Shown here piece after piece: positions 22,106 through 31,222 of a stretch of 64,000 nucleotides of DNA. Source of the stretch: an uncultured Pseudoflavonifractor sp. (GTDB lineage: Bacteria; Bacillota; Clostridia; Oscillospirales; Oscillospiraceae); assembly GCF_944387805.1 (NCBI RefSeq), contig NZ_CALXGI010000006.1, positions 24,499 through 88,498 of the forward strand. Reading direction: 5' to 3'. Position numbers and translations under genes: made by a program. The stretch's first letter is position 1. Every line of letters starts with the position of its first letter. Below the pieces are notes generated by a model, which worked only from the letters and a program-made list of their open reading frames with translations, had not been told where the DNA came from and did not search any database.

Positions 22106-24120
22106 TACCGTCTCCCTCCTGTCAGCTTCACGCCCAGGCGGGTGCGCTCCCCCTCAATGCAGGAGTAGAGCACGCGGCCCACCTTGGTGCCGTCCAGATA
22201 TACGTCGCCCCGGCCCGTTCCGCCGGAGCCGCCCCGCTCCGCCAGGGCCTCCCCGGCGGCCTGCTTGATGGTGGAGTAGGGCGCCACCACCTCCGGCTCC
22301 TGCTTGTTGTCCCCCAGCACCGCCAGGAACGGGTTGTTGGGCGGCACCACGCCGCCGGTGGCAAAGCCGGGGATGGAGCCGCCAGCGGAGGACATGCTCC
22401 GGTTGAGGTTCTGGGTGGCCTCGTTTGCGCGCTTGGTAGCGGAATCAACCATCGCAATGACAGTCAGAATACCAGCCGCAATTAGCGCAGCAGCTACGCC
22501 CATTGACAATGCAGACTGAAATGCTCCGACGGCGATTGCAGCAGCAAATGCCGCAGCTGTCAGAAGGCCGAGCAGCGACAGGACCTTTTCCAGCCCCGTC
22601 ATGTCACTCCATGCATCAATAACCTGAGTTGCCAGTCCCGCCAACAGGCCGAACACCACCACCGCAACCATTCCCCTTGCTCCAAGGCCGGAAAACAGGT
22701 CTACCAGCGGGGATATAACATCCGATACGCCCTTCACCAGACCAGCCAGAGGCCCAATTGCCCCTATCAGACCGACAACCGCAATAATGGCGTTTCTGGA
22801 GCCGTCGTCCAGAGAGGTGAACCACTCCAGAAATTCCGTTGCAAATTCGGTGAGCTGGGTGATAATTGGCACCAGGGGCTCCGCCAGGTCGGCCATAGCG
22901 GTCTGAAGCTCCATGCTGGACTGGCGGTTCTTCATCAGCTCCTGGTTGCTTTCCGCCCAGCCTTCGTAGGCCCCCTTCAGCGGGCCGCCCACCAGGGCGT
23001 TGAGGGCGTAGTCCTGCTTCTGAGCCTCCGTGGTGCACATGGCCAGCCCCGCCGAGAAGTTCTCCGCGCCGATGCCCAGCCGGTCCAGCAGCTCGCCGAA
23101 CTGGCCGGTGGCCTCACCAGTGGCCAGGGTCTCCTGGAGACTGTCGGCCAGGGACTCAATTTTCAGGGTGTCGGGGAAGGTGATGGCCGCGTTGGCCAGG
23201 CCCTCCACCGCCTGCTGGAGGTTGCTCTCGGTAAAGCCCGCCTGGAGCAGGTTGGAGATGGCCTCGATGCTGCTGTCCGTCTCGCCGGACACCGCGTTGA
23301 AGTCCAGAAAGGCCTGCTGCACGGCATCCATACCCACCCCGGCCTGCCGGGCGTTGTTCTCCAGCATGGACAGGTCGCCCCGCAGCTCATCGGTAGCGGG
23401 GACAGTGGCCAGGGCCGCGCCGGCCAGGGCGCCCACGGCGGCGGTCACCGGTGCAAAGGCTCCGGCTACTTTTCCCGCCTTGTCGGACACGGCCCCCGCC
23501 TTCCGGCCCAGCTCATCCAGGCCGCTGGAGCAGTCCTGGAAGGCCTTCTCCGCGTCCTTGGCCTCCCGCTCGCTCTCGGCCAGCTCCCGCTGGAGGGCGT
23601 CGTACTGGCTCTGGTCCATCCTGGCCCCGGCAAACTCCTTGTCCAGGTCCTTCACCGCCTGCTGGAGGGCCTGGTGGGCCTTCCGGGTGTCCTCCAGCTT
23701 GTCCTTGAATTTGTCGTACTGCTCTGTGGAGATTTCGCCGCTCTCCAGCTTGGCCTGCATGGACGCCTCGTTGGCCTCCAGGCCCTGCATGGAGGCCGCC
23801 ACGCTGTCCAGCTGGGCCTTCAGCGGCTCGTACTTGGCCTGGTAGTCCTTCCCCCGCTGGAGGGCCTGGTCGGCGCTCTGGGCGGCCTGGCGCAGGGTCT
23901 TGAGCTTGTCCGCCGTGCCGCTGGCCGCCTGGGCCAGCAGCTTCTGTTTCTGGGCCAGCAGCTCGGTGTTGCCCGGGTCCAGCTTGAGCAGCCGCTCCAC
24001 GTCCTTGAGGGACTGCTGGGTGGCGGACAGCTGCTTGTTGGTACCCGCCAGGGCCTTGTCCAGCTTGGTGGTATCGCCGCCGATTTCAACGGTGATGCCC
24101 TTGATTCTGTTGCGTGCCAT
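22105..24120 (-). CDS. Tail tape measure protein
   Basis: 671 residues. The first 200 residues form a coiled coil (GGDTTKLDKALAGTNKQLSATQ, KLDPGNTELLAQKQKLLAQA) of the kind that starts Clostridia tape measures. A series of hydrophobic segments follows between about 430 and 560, used for membrane passage during DNA injection. The last part contains GFATGGVVPPNNPFLAVLGDNKQ, a very common tape-measure ending. The length would imply a moderately short siphovirus tail. The DNA between about 22,440 and 22,960 is more A+T-rich than the rest of the gene, hinting at a recombined segment. Confidence 0.92.
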   Translation of the reverse strand: MARNRIKGITVEIGGDTTKLDKALAGTNKQLSATQQSLKDVERLLKLDPGNTELLAQKQKLLAQAASGTADKLKTLRQAAQSADQALQRGKDYQAKYEPLKAQLDSVAASMQGLEANEASMQAKLESGEISTEQYDKFKDKLEDTRKAHQALQQAVKDLDKEFAGARMDQSQYDALQRELAESEREAKDAEKAFQDCSSGLDELGRKAGAVSDKAGKVAGAFAPVTAAVGALAGAALATVPATDELRGDLSMLENNARQAGVGMDAVQQAFLDFNAVSGETDSSIEAISNLLQAGFTESNLQQAVEGLANAAITFPDTLKIESLADSLQETLATGEATGQFGELLDRLGIGAENFSAGLAMCTTEAQKQDYALNALVGGPLKGAYEGWAESNQELMKNRQSSMELQTAMADLAEPLVPIITQLTEFATEFLEWFTSLDDGSRNAIIAVVGLIGAIGPLAGLVKGVSDVISPLVDLFSGLGARGMVAVVVFGLLAGLATQVIDAWSDMTGLEKVLSLLGLLTAAAFAAAIAVGAFQSALSMGVAAALIAAGILTVIAMVDSATKRANEATQNLNRSMSSAGGSIPGFATGGVVPPNNPFLAVLGDNKQEPEVVAPYSTIKQAAGEALAERGGSGGTGRGDVYLDGTKVGRVLYSCIEGERTRLGVKLTGGRR

Positions 24121-24132
24121 TGGTCCGCCCCC

Positions 24133-24668
24133 TTAAAATGCGTCAAAGTCTTCCTGAGTGGGAAGCATGTCATACTCCGCGCCGTCGTTGCCCGCCTCGA
24201 TGAGCATGTCGGTGACCATGCCGATGGTGAGCAGCTCCAGGTCCCGGATGGGGATGCCCAGCTGGGCCGCCCGCAGGAGGAACAGCGCCGTGGTCAGCTC
24301 CCGGTCTACGGGATTCGTTTTTTTTTGCTCTCAGCGATGGACTGGTTGTTGGCCCGCCACAGCTCCAGCAGCTCGGGGAACACCTCGTAGATGGAGAAGG
24401 TGTCGAAGCCGTCCAGCCAGTCCTCCACGGTGTGCGCCTCCATGTCCGGGTCGGCGTGGCGGGCCATGAGATAGGCCACGTTTTCAAAGACCTCCAGCAG
24501 CTTCACCGGGATGGGCTCCTCCCCCGCCTGGGCCTTCTCCACGGCCTGCTGGATGTCCCGCATGTCCTGCATGATGTCCCGGCCGAACTTGATGCGGTAG
24601 AGGCGGGGGATGGCCGCCGTGGCCCGGAAGGGCACAGCCCGGCCGTCAATGGTGATAATCCGCTCCAT
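24133..24668 (-). CDS. Tail assembly chaperone GT, product of a -1 frameshift
   Basis: The upstream G frame ends at 24306. At 24318-24326 the mRNA has nine A's (GC-AAAAAAAAA-CG), a slippery run. A -1 slip there continues into an open frame that stops at 24133 and encodes about 60 residues (NPVDRELTTALFLLRAAQL..., ending YDMLPTQEDFDAF). This is the standard G/GT layout of long-tailed phages, placed between the tail tube and the tape measure. GT recruits the tail-tube subunits to the tape measure. Confidence 0.75.
24306..24668 (-). CDS. Tail assembly chaperone G (zero-frame product)
   Basis: 120 residues from ATG 24668, starting MERIITIDGRAVPFRATAAIPRLYR. It is typical of the G protein: a small beta-start followed by an acidic helical region (PELLELWRANNQSIAES). 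It ends soon after the A9 slippery run with KKKRIP. It binds the tape measure before tail-tube assembly. The ATG overlaps the TGA of the tail-tube gene by one base. Confidence 0.82.
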   Translation of the reverse strand: MERIITIDGRAVPFRATAAIPRLYRIKFGRDIMQDMRDIQQAVEKAQAGEEPIPVKLLEVFENVAYLMARHADPDMEAHTVEDWLDGFDTFSIYEVFPELLELWRANNQSIAESKKKRIP

Positions 24669-25252
24669 CAGCCGCCCACCCCCGCGCCGGGCTGCCACAC
24701 GGCCTTGTACCAGTTGTTGTACTTGTCCTCCGGGGTGTCCGGGGTGGTGCGGGCCTTGATGCGCCCATCGGAGAGGGGGGACGCGGTGAGATTCAGAGTC
24801 TCGGTGGAGGGCTCCTTGGTGTTGGTGGTGGTGCCGCCGGAGACGCCGGGCCGGGTGGCCGAGCAGTTGTACAGCACATGCCGCACCGCCTTCTGGTCGC
24901 CGGCAAACTCAAAGAGCAGGGCGTGGGGCTTGGGCTCCGCGCTCACGTTCTCCACCAGCACCTTGTCGGTCTCGTCCTCCGTCTCCCCCAGTACGTCCTT
25001 GCGGTAGCTGTCCGGAATGAGGGCAATCTCCAGGGTGCCCTTGTAGCCGTCGTTGGCGGAGGTCACATAGTAGGCCATGTCGTCGGCATAGAAGGTGCTC
25101 TGGTCGCCCTGGGCGTCCATGGAGAGGCTCACCGCGCCGGGAATGGGCACCGGCGCGGCAAAGGTGATTTCCCCCGCCTCCCCAATGGTCAGGAGGGAGT
25201 AATGCACGTTCTTCAGGCCGAACTTTACCTTGTTGGCTTTGCCTGTTGCCAT
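24668..25252 (-). CDS. Major tail (tube) protein
   Basis: 194 residues, phi13-type major tail protein. Landmarks are KVKFGLKNVHYSLLT near the start, a central STFYADDMAYYVTSANDGYKGTLE split by charged residues, and a KYNNWYKAVW ending. It forms the stacked hexamer rings of the tail tube. The ATG at 25252 has GAGGTG 8 bases upstream. It lies in the normal place between the connector genes and the chaperone. Confidence 0.88.
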   Translation of the reverse strand: MATGKANKVKFGLKNVHYSLLTIGEAGEITFAAPVPIPGAVSLSMDAQGDQSTFYADDMAYYVTSANDGYKGTLEIALIPDSYRKDVLGETEDETDKVLVENVSAEPKPHALLFEFAGDQKAVRHVLYNCSATRPGVSGGTTTNTKEPSTETLNLTASPLSDGRIKARTTPDTPEDKYNNWYKAVWQPGAGVGG

Positions 25253-25254
25253 TG

Positions 25255-25560
25255 TTACACCTCAATTTCGTATAAAATCTGATAGACTTTCTCGTCCTGG
25301 AGGTACTCCTCGCTCTTCTCCCAGCACAGGCCCTCCAGGGCGGCCTCTACTTTGGCCTCGGCGGCCGGATCCTTGGCGGAGGTGTACAGCTCCACCTGGT
25401 AGTGGCCGGCGGAGTAGTACATCACGTCGTCGGCGAAAAGCTGGGCATCGTACACATAGACATAGCAGATGTACGGCGGGTCCTGCCTGGTGCGGAAGGC
25501 CCGGTAGGCCACCGGCACTCCGGTGTCCGCCAGGTGGCGGGCCAGCTCCTCCTGGGTCAT
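25255..25560 (-). CDS. Tail terminator/tail completion-type protein
   Basis: 101 residues starting MTQEELARHLADTGVPVAYRAF, with a beta core (PPYICYVYVY, YSAGHYQVELYTSAKDP). This pattern fits the tail-terminator fold that caps the tail tube. The position between the HK97 gp10-like protein and the tail tube supports it. The start overlaps the stop of the upstream gene by 4 bases. Confidence 0.65.
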   Translation of the reverse strand: MTQEELARHLADTGVPVAYRAFRTRQDPPYICYVYVYDAQLFADDVMYYSAGHYQVELYTSAKDPAAEAKVEAALEGLCWEKSEEYLQDEKVYQILYEIEV

Positions 25561-25940
25561 TCCTCCAGCGCCTCCTTCAGGTCCAGCAGCAGCTGCCGCT
25601 GCATCTTCTCCTCTGCCGGGCGGATGTGGGGGATGCCCTCCACCCGTCCGCCGCCCACTTTGGCGTGGCCATGCTCCAGCAGATGGGTGAGCTGGCCCTT
25701 GGTCTTGTTGCCCACCCGGACCCGGATGCCCTTGGGGCCGTCGTACACGGTCTCGCAGCGCCAGCCTTTCTGGTAGGCTCTCCGCTGCTTTCGCGCCGGG
25801 CTGCGGCGCTGGATGTCCTCTTTACAGGACTCTCCCGCCGCTTTGACAGTGCGCTTTACGGTATCCCTGACTTCCTGGCCATAGTCCTCCAGTACAGCCC
25901 CCAGGGCCTCCGCCATTCCATCCACTCTGACCTTACCCAT
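25557..25940 (-). CDS. HK97 gp10 family head-tail/neck protein
   Basis: 127 residues. The gp10 family signature is clear in HLLEHGHAKVGGGRVEG followed by PHIRPAEE, preceded by YQKGWRCETVY. This protein sits in the neck between connector and tail. The start overlaps the stop of the upstream gene. Confidence 0.85.
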   Translation of the reverse strand: MGKVRVDGMAEALGAVLEDYGQEVRDTVKRTVKAAGESCKEDIQRRSPARKQRRAYQKGWRCETVYDGPKGIRVRVGNKTKGQLTHLLEHGHAKVGGGRVEGIPHIRPAEEKMQRQLLLDLKEALEE

Positions 25941-26244
25941 GGGCCACCCCCGCCTTCTCCTCCAGGTACAGCTCGGTCTCCTCGCTGTCCCTGCGGCGGT
26001 AGGTGCGGTAGATCACGTACCGCCTGCCGCGGAGCTCGGCCTCCTGCTGTCCGGTGTAGTTGACGGACGGCGTGACAAACATGACAGAGGGCTTCATGCC
26101 CTCCCGGCCGCCCTCGTACCACTCCGCCCGGGTGACCGATCGCTCCTCGCCGAAAATCTCCGTCCGGGTTTCGCCGGCGGGCACCTGCTCCATCAGGCTG
26201 TTGGGGGCGTAAGTCAGGCCGATGAGCACCAGGGTATCATTCAT
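25933..26244 (-). CDS. Head-tail adaptor/closure protein
   Basis: 103 residues, beta-rich, with IFGEERSVTRAEWYEGGREG and a MFVTPSVNYTGQQEAELRGRRYVIY core. That layout is typical of stopper/closure-type head completion proteins placed between gp6-like and gp10-like genes. Overlaps both neighbours by a few bases. Confidence 0.7.
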   Translation of the reverse strand: MNDTLVLIGLTYAPNSLMEQVPAGETRTEIFGEERSVTRAEWYEGGREGMKPSVMFVTPSVNYTGQQEAELRGRRYVIYRTYRRRDSEETELYLEEKAGVAHG

Positions 26245-26515
26245 AGCCGTCGCCTCCCCGGTACTCCTCGCACATGGAGAGGACGGCCTTCAGGCTCTCG
26301 TAAGCCCTGTGGTACTCCTCCCCTTTGCCCCGGTAGTCAAACTGCCAGCGGGCGTACAGCTTCACGGCCATGCCGGTCAGGGCGTCCACGTCGCCCTTGT
26401 CCACCCCCGCTGTCTTCAGGTCCAGCACCGCCGCGTCGATGGTGTCCTGTATCTCGTCGTCCAGCGCGGCGCCGGAGATGCGCAGCGCGGTGCGGATGTC
26501 CTGCACATGGGTCAT
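26237..26515 (-). CDS. Head-tail connector (gp6-like, DNA-packaging) protein
   Basis: 92 residues, all-helical: VQDIRTALRISGAALDDEIQD, then DALTGMAVKLYARWQFDYRG and YESLKAVLSMCEEY. It matches the gp6-like adaptor family that docks below the portal. GGAGGGATTTGAC precedes the ATG at 26515. Confidence 0.8.
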   Translation of the reverse strand: MTHVQDIRTALRISGAALDDEIQDTIDAAVLDLKTAGVDKGDVDALTGMAVKLYARWQFDYRGKGEEYHRAYESLKAVLSMCEEYRGGDGYE

Positions 26516-26537
26516 GTCAAATCCCTCCTATTCCCCC

Positions 26538-26562
26538 AGGCGGCCCCGGCGTGGGGCCGCCT
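26538..26562 (-). other. Strong hairpin after the capsid gene
   Basis: AGGCGGCCCC and GGGGCCGCCT form a 10-bp stem with a 5-base loop, 10 bases after the major capsid stop. There is no U-tract, so it is more likely an mRNA-stabilising or processing element that favours capsid mRNA than a terminator. Confidence 0.5.
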
Positions 26563-26572
26563 GAGGCGGGTA

Positions 26573-27763
26573 TCAGCTTGCGGCCCGGGTGAACAGGCAC
26601 AGGGCCTTCTTGTCGGCGGGCTTGCCGTCTGCCAGGGCCATGACCCGGTAGACGGTGGAGCCGGAGCGGAAGGCCACCGACTTGTCGCTCTCCACGGTGG
26701 GCGCCATGGCGAAGTTGAACTTATAGCCCTCGAAGAGGTCGCCGAAGACAATGTTGTCCTTGGGGATGCTGTCCTCCAGAATGACGGGATAGCCCAGGAT
26801 GTTGAATTTGGCGGGGCTCTGGACGTCGGCCACCACCACGGGCTTGCCGTTGGAGTCGGTCATGCCCAGCAGGTCGGAGTAGAACACCGCCCGGGGCATG
26901 GCGAACTTGGCGTTGGCCATGTACTGGGTGGGCAGGGTGGCCAGGAGGGTCATCAGGTCCTTGTAGGTCATACCCGCCTTGGTGTAGGTGCCGGTCTGGG
27001 TGATCTCGCCGCTCTTGGTCAGGCCGGTGGCCTGGTTGCTGCCGGTGCCGGCGGCGATGGCGGCGGCCACGGCCACGGACATCTTGTTGCCCAGGCGGGC
27101 CACCAGCCAGTCTTCAAAGGCATCAATGCCCATGGCCATCACGTCGGCGGTGATCTCCACCGTCTTGATGAGCTTGTAGGCTCCCAGGGTGACGGCGTCC
27201 AGGGCGTCGGCGCTGTCGGTGGCAGCGGTGCCCATGTCCACCCAGCTGACGCCGTTGACGGTCTTCTCGATGGGATAGGTCACGTTGCCGGGGATGTAGG
27301 TCACGTCCACCGCCTGGATGATGGGGGTCAGCTCCATGCGGGCGATGATCTTGTTCATGGTGGTGGTGGGAATGGCCGCCGTGGCGGTGACTGCCGCCCG
27401 CTCCTCGGCGGACAGGTCCCGGCCCTGGAGATTCCGCAGCCAGGCGGAGCGGTACTCCGGCGTGTCCACGCCATAGGTGCGCTGCTCGGGCGTACCGTCC
27501 TCAAAGGTATGGGCCACCCGGCCGGTGCGGCCTGCGCCAATCTCGCTGAGCAGCTGACGGCGCCGCTCGGCGCTGCGGGTCAGGGTGTCCCGCTCCTCCT
27601 TGAGGGCGCGGGCCTCCCGCTCCAGGGCGTCCACGTCGCAGTCGTCCCGCTCCAGCTCCTGGGCGATGGCGGACAGGCGGCTCTCAATCTCGCCCATGCG
27701 GGCGCTGGGGGCGGCAAAGAACTGGATGCCGATGCCGCTGAGCTTGCTCTTGTGGTTTTTCAT
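26573..27763 (-). CDS. Major capsid protein, HK97 fold
   Basis: 396 residues. A charged helical N-terminal delta domain (about 20-100, RLSAIAQELERDDCDVDALERE) is followed by the HK97 capsid core, with TATAAIPTTTMNKIIARM, KLIKTVEITADVM, FEDWLVARLGNKM and GYPVILEDSIPKDNIVFGD. The delta domain would be removed by the adjacent prohead protease. The ATG overlaps the protease stop (TAATG) and has GGAGG upstream. Confidence 0.95.
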   Translation of the reverse strand: MKNHKSKLSGIGIQFFAAPSARMGEIESRLSAIAQELERDDCDVDALEREARALKEERDTLTRSAERRRQLLSEIGAGRTGRVAHTFEDGTPEQRTYGVDTPEYRSAWLRNLQGRDLSAEERAAVTATAAIPTTTMNKIIARMELTPIIQAVDVTYIPGNVTYPIEKTVNGVSWVDMGTAATDSADALDAVTLGAYKLIKTVEITADVMAMGIDAFEDWLVARLGNKMSVAVAAAIAAGTGSNQATGLTKSGEITQTGTYTKAGMTYKDLMTLLATLPTQYMANAKFAMPRAVFYSDLLGMTDSNGKPVVVADVQSPAKFNILGYPVILEDSIPKDNIVFGDLFEGYKFNFAMAPTVESDKSVAFRSGSTVYRVMALADGKPADKKALCLFTRAAS

Positions 27764-28377
27764 TATCTGATTACCTCCAAATAAAGTTTGAGTCTCTGCC
27801 TTTTCCGCTCGGCAGCCTGGGCTGCAAGTCGCTCCGCTTTTTCTGCCTCCATCACTCCGTGGAGCCAGGAACGGGCGGATATTTCGGTCGACGGGTTGGC
27901 CGGCATGGACACGGCCGACACGTCGTAGACCTTCGCGATTTTCAGAATGGTGCGGGTCCTGGTGGCCCGGTCGTAGGCGTCCTTTTCCACCCGGAAGGCC
28001 CAGGACATCCTGGTCACCAGCCCGCTGCTGATTTCCTCGTACATGCTGCGGGCCGCCTCGCTCTTGGACAGGTCCGCCGCGATAAAGAACCCCCGCTCGT
28101 CCGGCTCCAGCAGCAGCGTGCCGTTGCTGTTGCGGGCCAGCACCCGCCCGGCGTGGTCATACTGCATGATGACGTCGGACAGGTCCGCCCCCTCCAGGGC
28201 GTGGCGGTCAATCTGCTCCCGGTACTTTATGCCGTCGTACTCATAGAGCACATAGGGGTCGTCAAACGTGGTGGCGTAGCCCTCCACGTAGCAGTCACTC
28301 TCCAGCCGCTTCTCCGCCGCCTCCCGGGGCAGGAGCAGGCTCATTGCCCGGTACTCCCGGTCCTTGCACACCGGCAT
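27763..28377 (-). CDS. Prohead maturation protease, HK97/U35 family
   Basis: 204 residues. Motifs of the family: GYATTFDDPYVLYEYDGIKY, a His in VIMQYDHAGRVLARN, and the Ser in VSAVSMPANPSTEIS. It cleaves the capsid delta domain and itself during head maturation. ATG 28377 has a GGAGGTGA site; the gene overlaps the 3' end of the portal gene by 83 bases in another frame. Confidence 0.93.
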   Translation of the reverse strand: MPVCKDREYRAMSLLLPREAAEKRLESDCYVEGYATTFDDPYVLYEYDGIKYREQIDRHALEGADLSDVIMQYDHAGRVLARNSNGTLLLEPDERGFFIAADLSKSEAARSMYEEISSGLVTRMSWAFRVEKDAYDRATRTRTILKIAKVYDVSAVSMPANPSTEISARSWLHGVMEAEKAERLAAQAAERKRQRLKLYLEVIR

Positions 28378-29560
28378 CGCCGCTCACCTCCGTCTTTCCC
28401 TGGGGCTCCTTCCCCAGCACGTTCACCTCGGCGTAGTCCCGCCGGATGTAATATTTTTTGGATTCCTCCGTGTTCAGGGCCGGCAGCTGGAACACCTCCC
28501 GGCCCTCGTCCATGTTCATCATGCCCCGGTCAAAGAGCTGGGTCACGGTCTCCAGCTTGTCGTCCATGGTCATGTGCTGGAGGCGGTTGACCGAGAATGC
28601 AATTTCCTTACCCCGGGCCACCTCAGCCGGCGTAAAGGTCATGTTGGTGTGAACCAGCCCCAGCTCAATGGCAAAGGGCTCAATCTTGCCCTCGTAGTAG
28701 GCCGACCACTGGTCGGACGTGTACTTGTTTTGCAAAATGGCGTCCGACATGCCGTAGTAGTCGAACACCGACTCCCGGATCTGGGCCGCCTGCTTGTCGT
28801 CCACAATGTAGGGCTTGCTGTCGATCTGCTTGATGTCGGCGTACTTGCTGTCAAAGATCATCACGCCGCCGGAATTGGCCGCCGTCAGGTTGTCCTGGAC
28901 CAGGCGGTCCCGCTCCTCCTTCATGGTCTCCGGCTTGAGCACGTTGACCAGCCGGGCCAGGAAGCGCACCGAGGCAGAGGCCTTGACGCCGTTGAGGATG
29001 CTCTGGTTCTGGGCGTTGAGCAGCTCCATGGTGGGCCGCAGGGCGCCGTTGCCCTCGCCGAAGAAGTCGCTCCGGTACTGGAACTGGGTCAGGATGCCGG
29101 TGTTCTCCAGCTCCAGCACCCCCACCTGGCCGGTGGGAAACCGGAAGCGGACGTACTGCCCGCCGCCCCGCTCCACAATCTCCGCCTGGGACGGGAGGAT
29201 GGGGTAGAAGCCCTCGGTCTTCAGCATCAGCTCGTCGCTGTACACCGGCACGATAAAGGCGGTGTTCTCGGTCATGTAGATGGTGCCCAGCCGGTACAGG
29301 TACTTCTTGGTGTCCATCCAGGGGTTGGGCCGGAATTGCAGAATCCGCTCCAGCCGGCCGCTGCCCGGGCCGGTGACAATGGGCTTGAGCTTGCTGACGT
29401 GGGTGGCAAAGGTGTGGATGCAGGCCCTGGTCAGGGCCATCTCATAGACCCCGCCCTCAAAGGAGGTGTAGACCGGCGTGTACCCGCCCAGGGTCTTGAA
29501 GTAGGTATAGACCGCCGCCTCGGCGGTTTTTTGTGGAAACAGCTTTTCAAAGAGTCCCAT
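28295..29560 (-). CDS. Portal protein, HK97 family
   Basis: 421 residues with the HK97 portal pattern: RACIHTFATHVSKL, LLQFRPNPWMD-like region (RILQFRPNPWM), MTENTAFIVPVY, and VFDYYGMSDAILQNKYTSDQW, then QHMTMDDKLETVTQLFDRGMM. Twelve copies would form the DNA entry ring. The tail is a Pro/Gly-rich low-complexity segment that encodes the overlap with the protease. Confidence 0.94.
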   Translation of the reverse strand: MGLFEKLFPQKTAEAAVYTYFKTLGGYTPVYTSFEGGVYEMALTRACIHTFATHVSKLKPIVTGPGSGRLERILQFRPNPWMDTKKYLYRLGTIYMTENTAFIVPVYSDELMLKTEGFYPILPSQAEIVERGGGQYVRFRFPTGQVGVLELENTGILTQFQYRSDFFGEGNGALRPTMELLNAQNQSILNGVKASASVRFLARLVNVLKPETMKEERDRLVQDNLTAANSGGVMIFDSKYADIKQIDSKPYIVDDKQAAQIRESVFDYYGMSDAILQNKYTSDQWSAYYEGKIEPFAIELGLVHTNMTFTPAEVARGKEIAFSVNRLQHMTMDDKLETVTQLFDRGMMNMDEGREVFQLPALNTEESKKYYIRRDYAEVNVLGKEPQGKTEVSGDAGVQGPGVPGNEPAPAPGGGGEAAGE

Positions 29561-29569
29561 GGGCTTACC

Positions 29570-31222
29570 TCAGTTCAGATTGATATACAGGTCCTTCTTG
29601 TCCTGGAGCACCGTGTAGGCGCACAGCAGGGCGGCCGTGCCGTCCACCCGGCGGCGGGGGTCCAGGGTCTTGACCAGCTGGATGTTGCCGTTGACGTCGC
29701 TCTTGGCCTCACTGTTGACCAGGCACCACTTGTCCACCGGGTTGTTGTTGTAGATGACCCGGTGGTCCCGGAAGTCGGCCGCCAGGTCCTTCATTGGCTG
29801 GGACAGGGTGGCCACGCCCTGGCGCACCGGTATCATGGAGTCCGGGCCGAACTCAGCCTGGAAGGCCCGCAGCAGGCTGTCGTCGATGTGCCACGGGTCG
29901 TAGCCGATGTAGAGCATGTACAGCCCCTCCCTGTCCCGCAGCTCCCGGAACCAGTCCAGGAAGATCTGCTTGTCGCACTTCCGGCCCGGACAGGTGCGCA
30001 TGTACCCCTGCTCCACCCAGAGGGAGTAGGGCACGTTGTCCCGCTCCCGGCGGCTGCCCGTCCGCCGGGCCTCCTCCAGCACCGCCTCCGGTATCCAGTA
30101 CATGGACCGCACATACACATTGGGGTCGTCCGGCCGCATGAAGACGGCCTTGGCGGCGTTGAGGTCGGTGGTGTCGGCGGCGTCAAAGCCGCCGATGCCG
30201 TAGTCGAAGGGGATCTGGAACGTGGCCTCGTTGTTGAGCTCCTCCCACCGCAGCCAGGCGCTCTCCGAGGTCTGGGGCATGTTGAAGTCCTTTACCAGCA
30301 CGGTGGGCTTGAAGCTGGGGTCGTCCTTGGCCTTCTGCACCATCTCGGCCAGGTAAGCCCGGCTCTTGATGGTCCCCAGGCCGGGGTTTGCCTTCTCCCA
30401 GCACGCCGGATCGTCCCACTCCGCCCGGTCGTCCAGCTCGTAGAGGAAGGGCAGGAACCGGGGCGCGGAGATTTTCCCGTCCAGCACGTCGCAGGCGTAT
30501 TTGTACTGGGCGTCAAAGATGCCCTCCCGCACAAAGCCGTTGGTGGTGATGACAAAGAGCAACGGCTGACTCCGGGCGCCCATGGCCTGCTTGACCAGGT
30601 CGTACAGGTCCCGGTTCTTGATGGCCGCCAGCTCGTCGATGGTGGCGGCGTGGGCGTCCAGGCCGTCCAGGCTGGAGGTGTTGGAGGCCATGGGCTTGAT
30701 GAATCCCATGTTCATGGGGCAGTAGATGTCCGACACCCGCTTGCGCAGGTGCTTGGCCAGCATGGGCGACATCTGCCGCATCCGCACCGCCGCCTCATAG
30801 CCCAGGCGGGCCTGGTCCAGCTTGGTGGCCACGTTGTAGATCTGGGGCGCGCCCTCGCCGTCGTTGACCAGCAGGTCCAGCTCAATGGCGGCGGTCTCGG
30901 TGGTCTTGCCGTTCTTGCGGCCCTCGATGACCAGCACCTCGTTGTAGCGGCGCAGGTTGTTGTCATCCACAAAGCCGAACACCGCCTCCAGCCGCGCCCG
31001 CTGGAACAGCTCCAGCCGGAGGGGCGCGCCCATGCGGCCGGAGGGCACCTTGCAGAAGCGCTGGATGAAGCCGATGTGCCGGGCCGCGATGTCCGGGTCG
31101 AAGTGGAACTCCCCGGGGCTGGCCAGGTCCTCCAGCAGCCGCTCCGCCACCTGCTTCATCCGGCGGCAGGCCGGGATAGTCCCGTCCAGCAGCCCGGTGC
31201 AGTAGCGCTCCAGGTCGGTCAC
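29570..31222 (-). CDS. Terminase large subunit
   Basis: 550 residues, TerL of the Terminase_1/HK97 type. The ATPase half has a deviant Walker A (EGRKNGKTT, about 99-107) and an acidic pair in ATIDELAAI. The nuclease half includes the IGGFDAADTTDLNAAKAVF metal-binding start and CDKQIFLDWF, with GYDPWHIDDSLL later. It packages the genome into the prohead. GTG 31222 overlaps the small-subunit stop by 4 bases. Confidence 0.95.
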   Translation of the reverse strand: MTDLERYCTGLLDGTIPACRRMKQVAERLLEDLASPGEFHFDPDIAARHIGFIQRFCKVPSGRMGAPLRLELFQRARLEAVFGFVDDNNLRRYNEVLVIEGRKNGKTTETAAIELDLLVNDGEGAPQIYNVATKLDQARLGYEAAVRMRQMSPMLAKHLRKRVSDIYCPMNMGFIKPMASNTSSLDGLDAHAATIDELAAIKNRDLYDLVKQAMGARSQPLLFVITTNGFVREGIFDAQYKYACDVLDGKISAPRFLPFLYELDDRAEWDDPACWEKANPGLGTIKSRAYLAEMVQKAKDDPSFKPTVLVKDFNMPQTSESAWLRWEELNNEATFQIPFDYGIGGFDAADTTDLNAAKAVFMRPDDPNVYVRSMYWIPEAVLEEARRTGSRRERDNVPYSLWVEQGYMRTCPGRKCDKQIFLDWFRELRDREGLYMLYIGYDPWHIDDSLLRAFQAEFGPDSMIPVRQGVATLSQPMKDLAADFRDHRVIYNNNPVDKWCLVNSEAKSDVNGNIQLVKTLDPRRRVDGTAALLCAYTVLQDKKDLYINLN

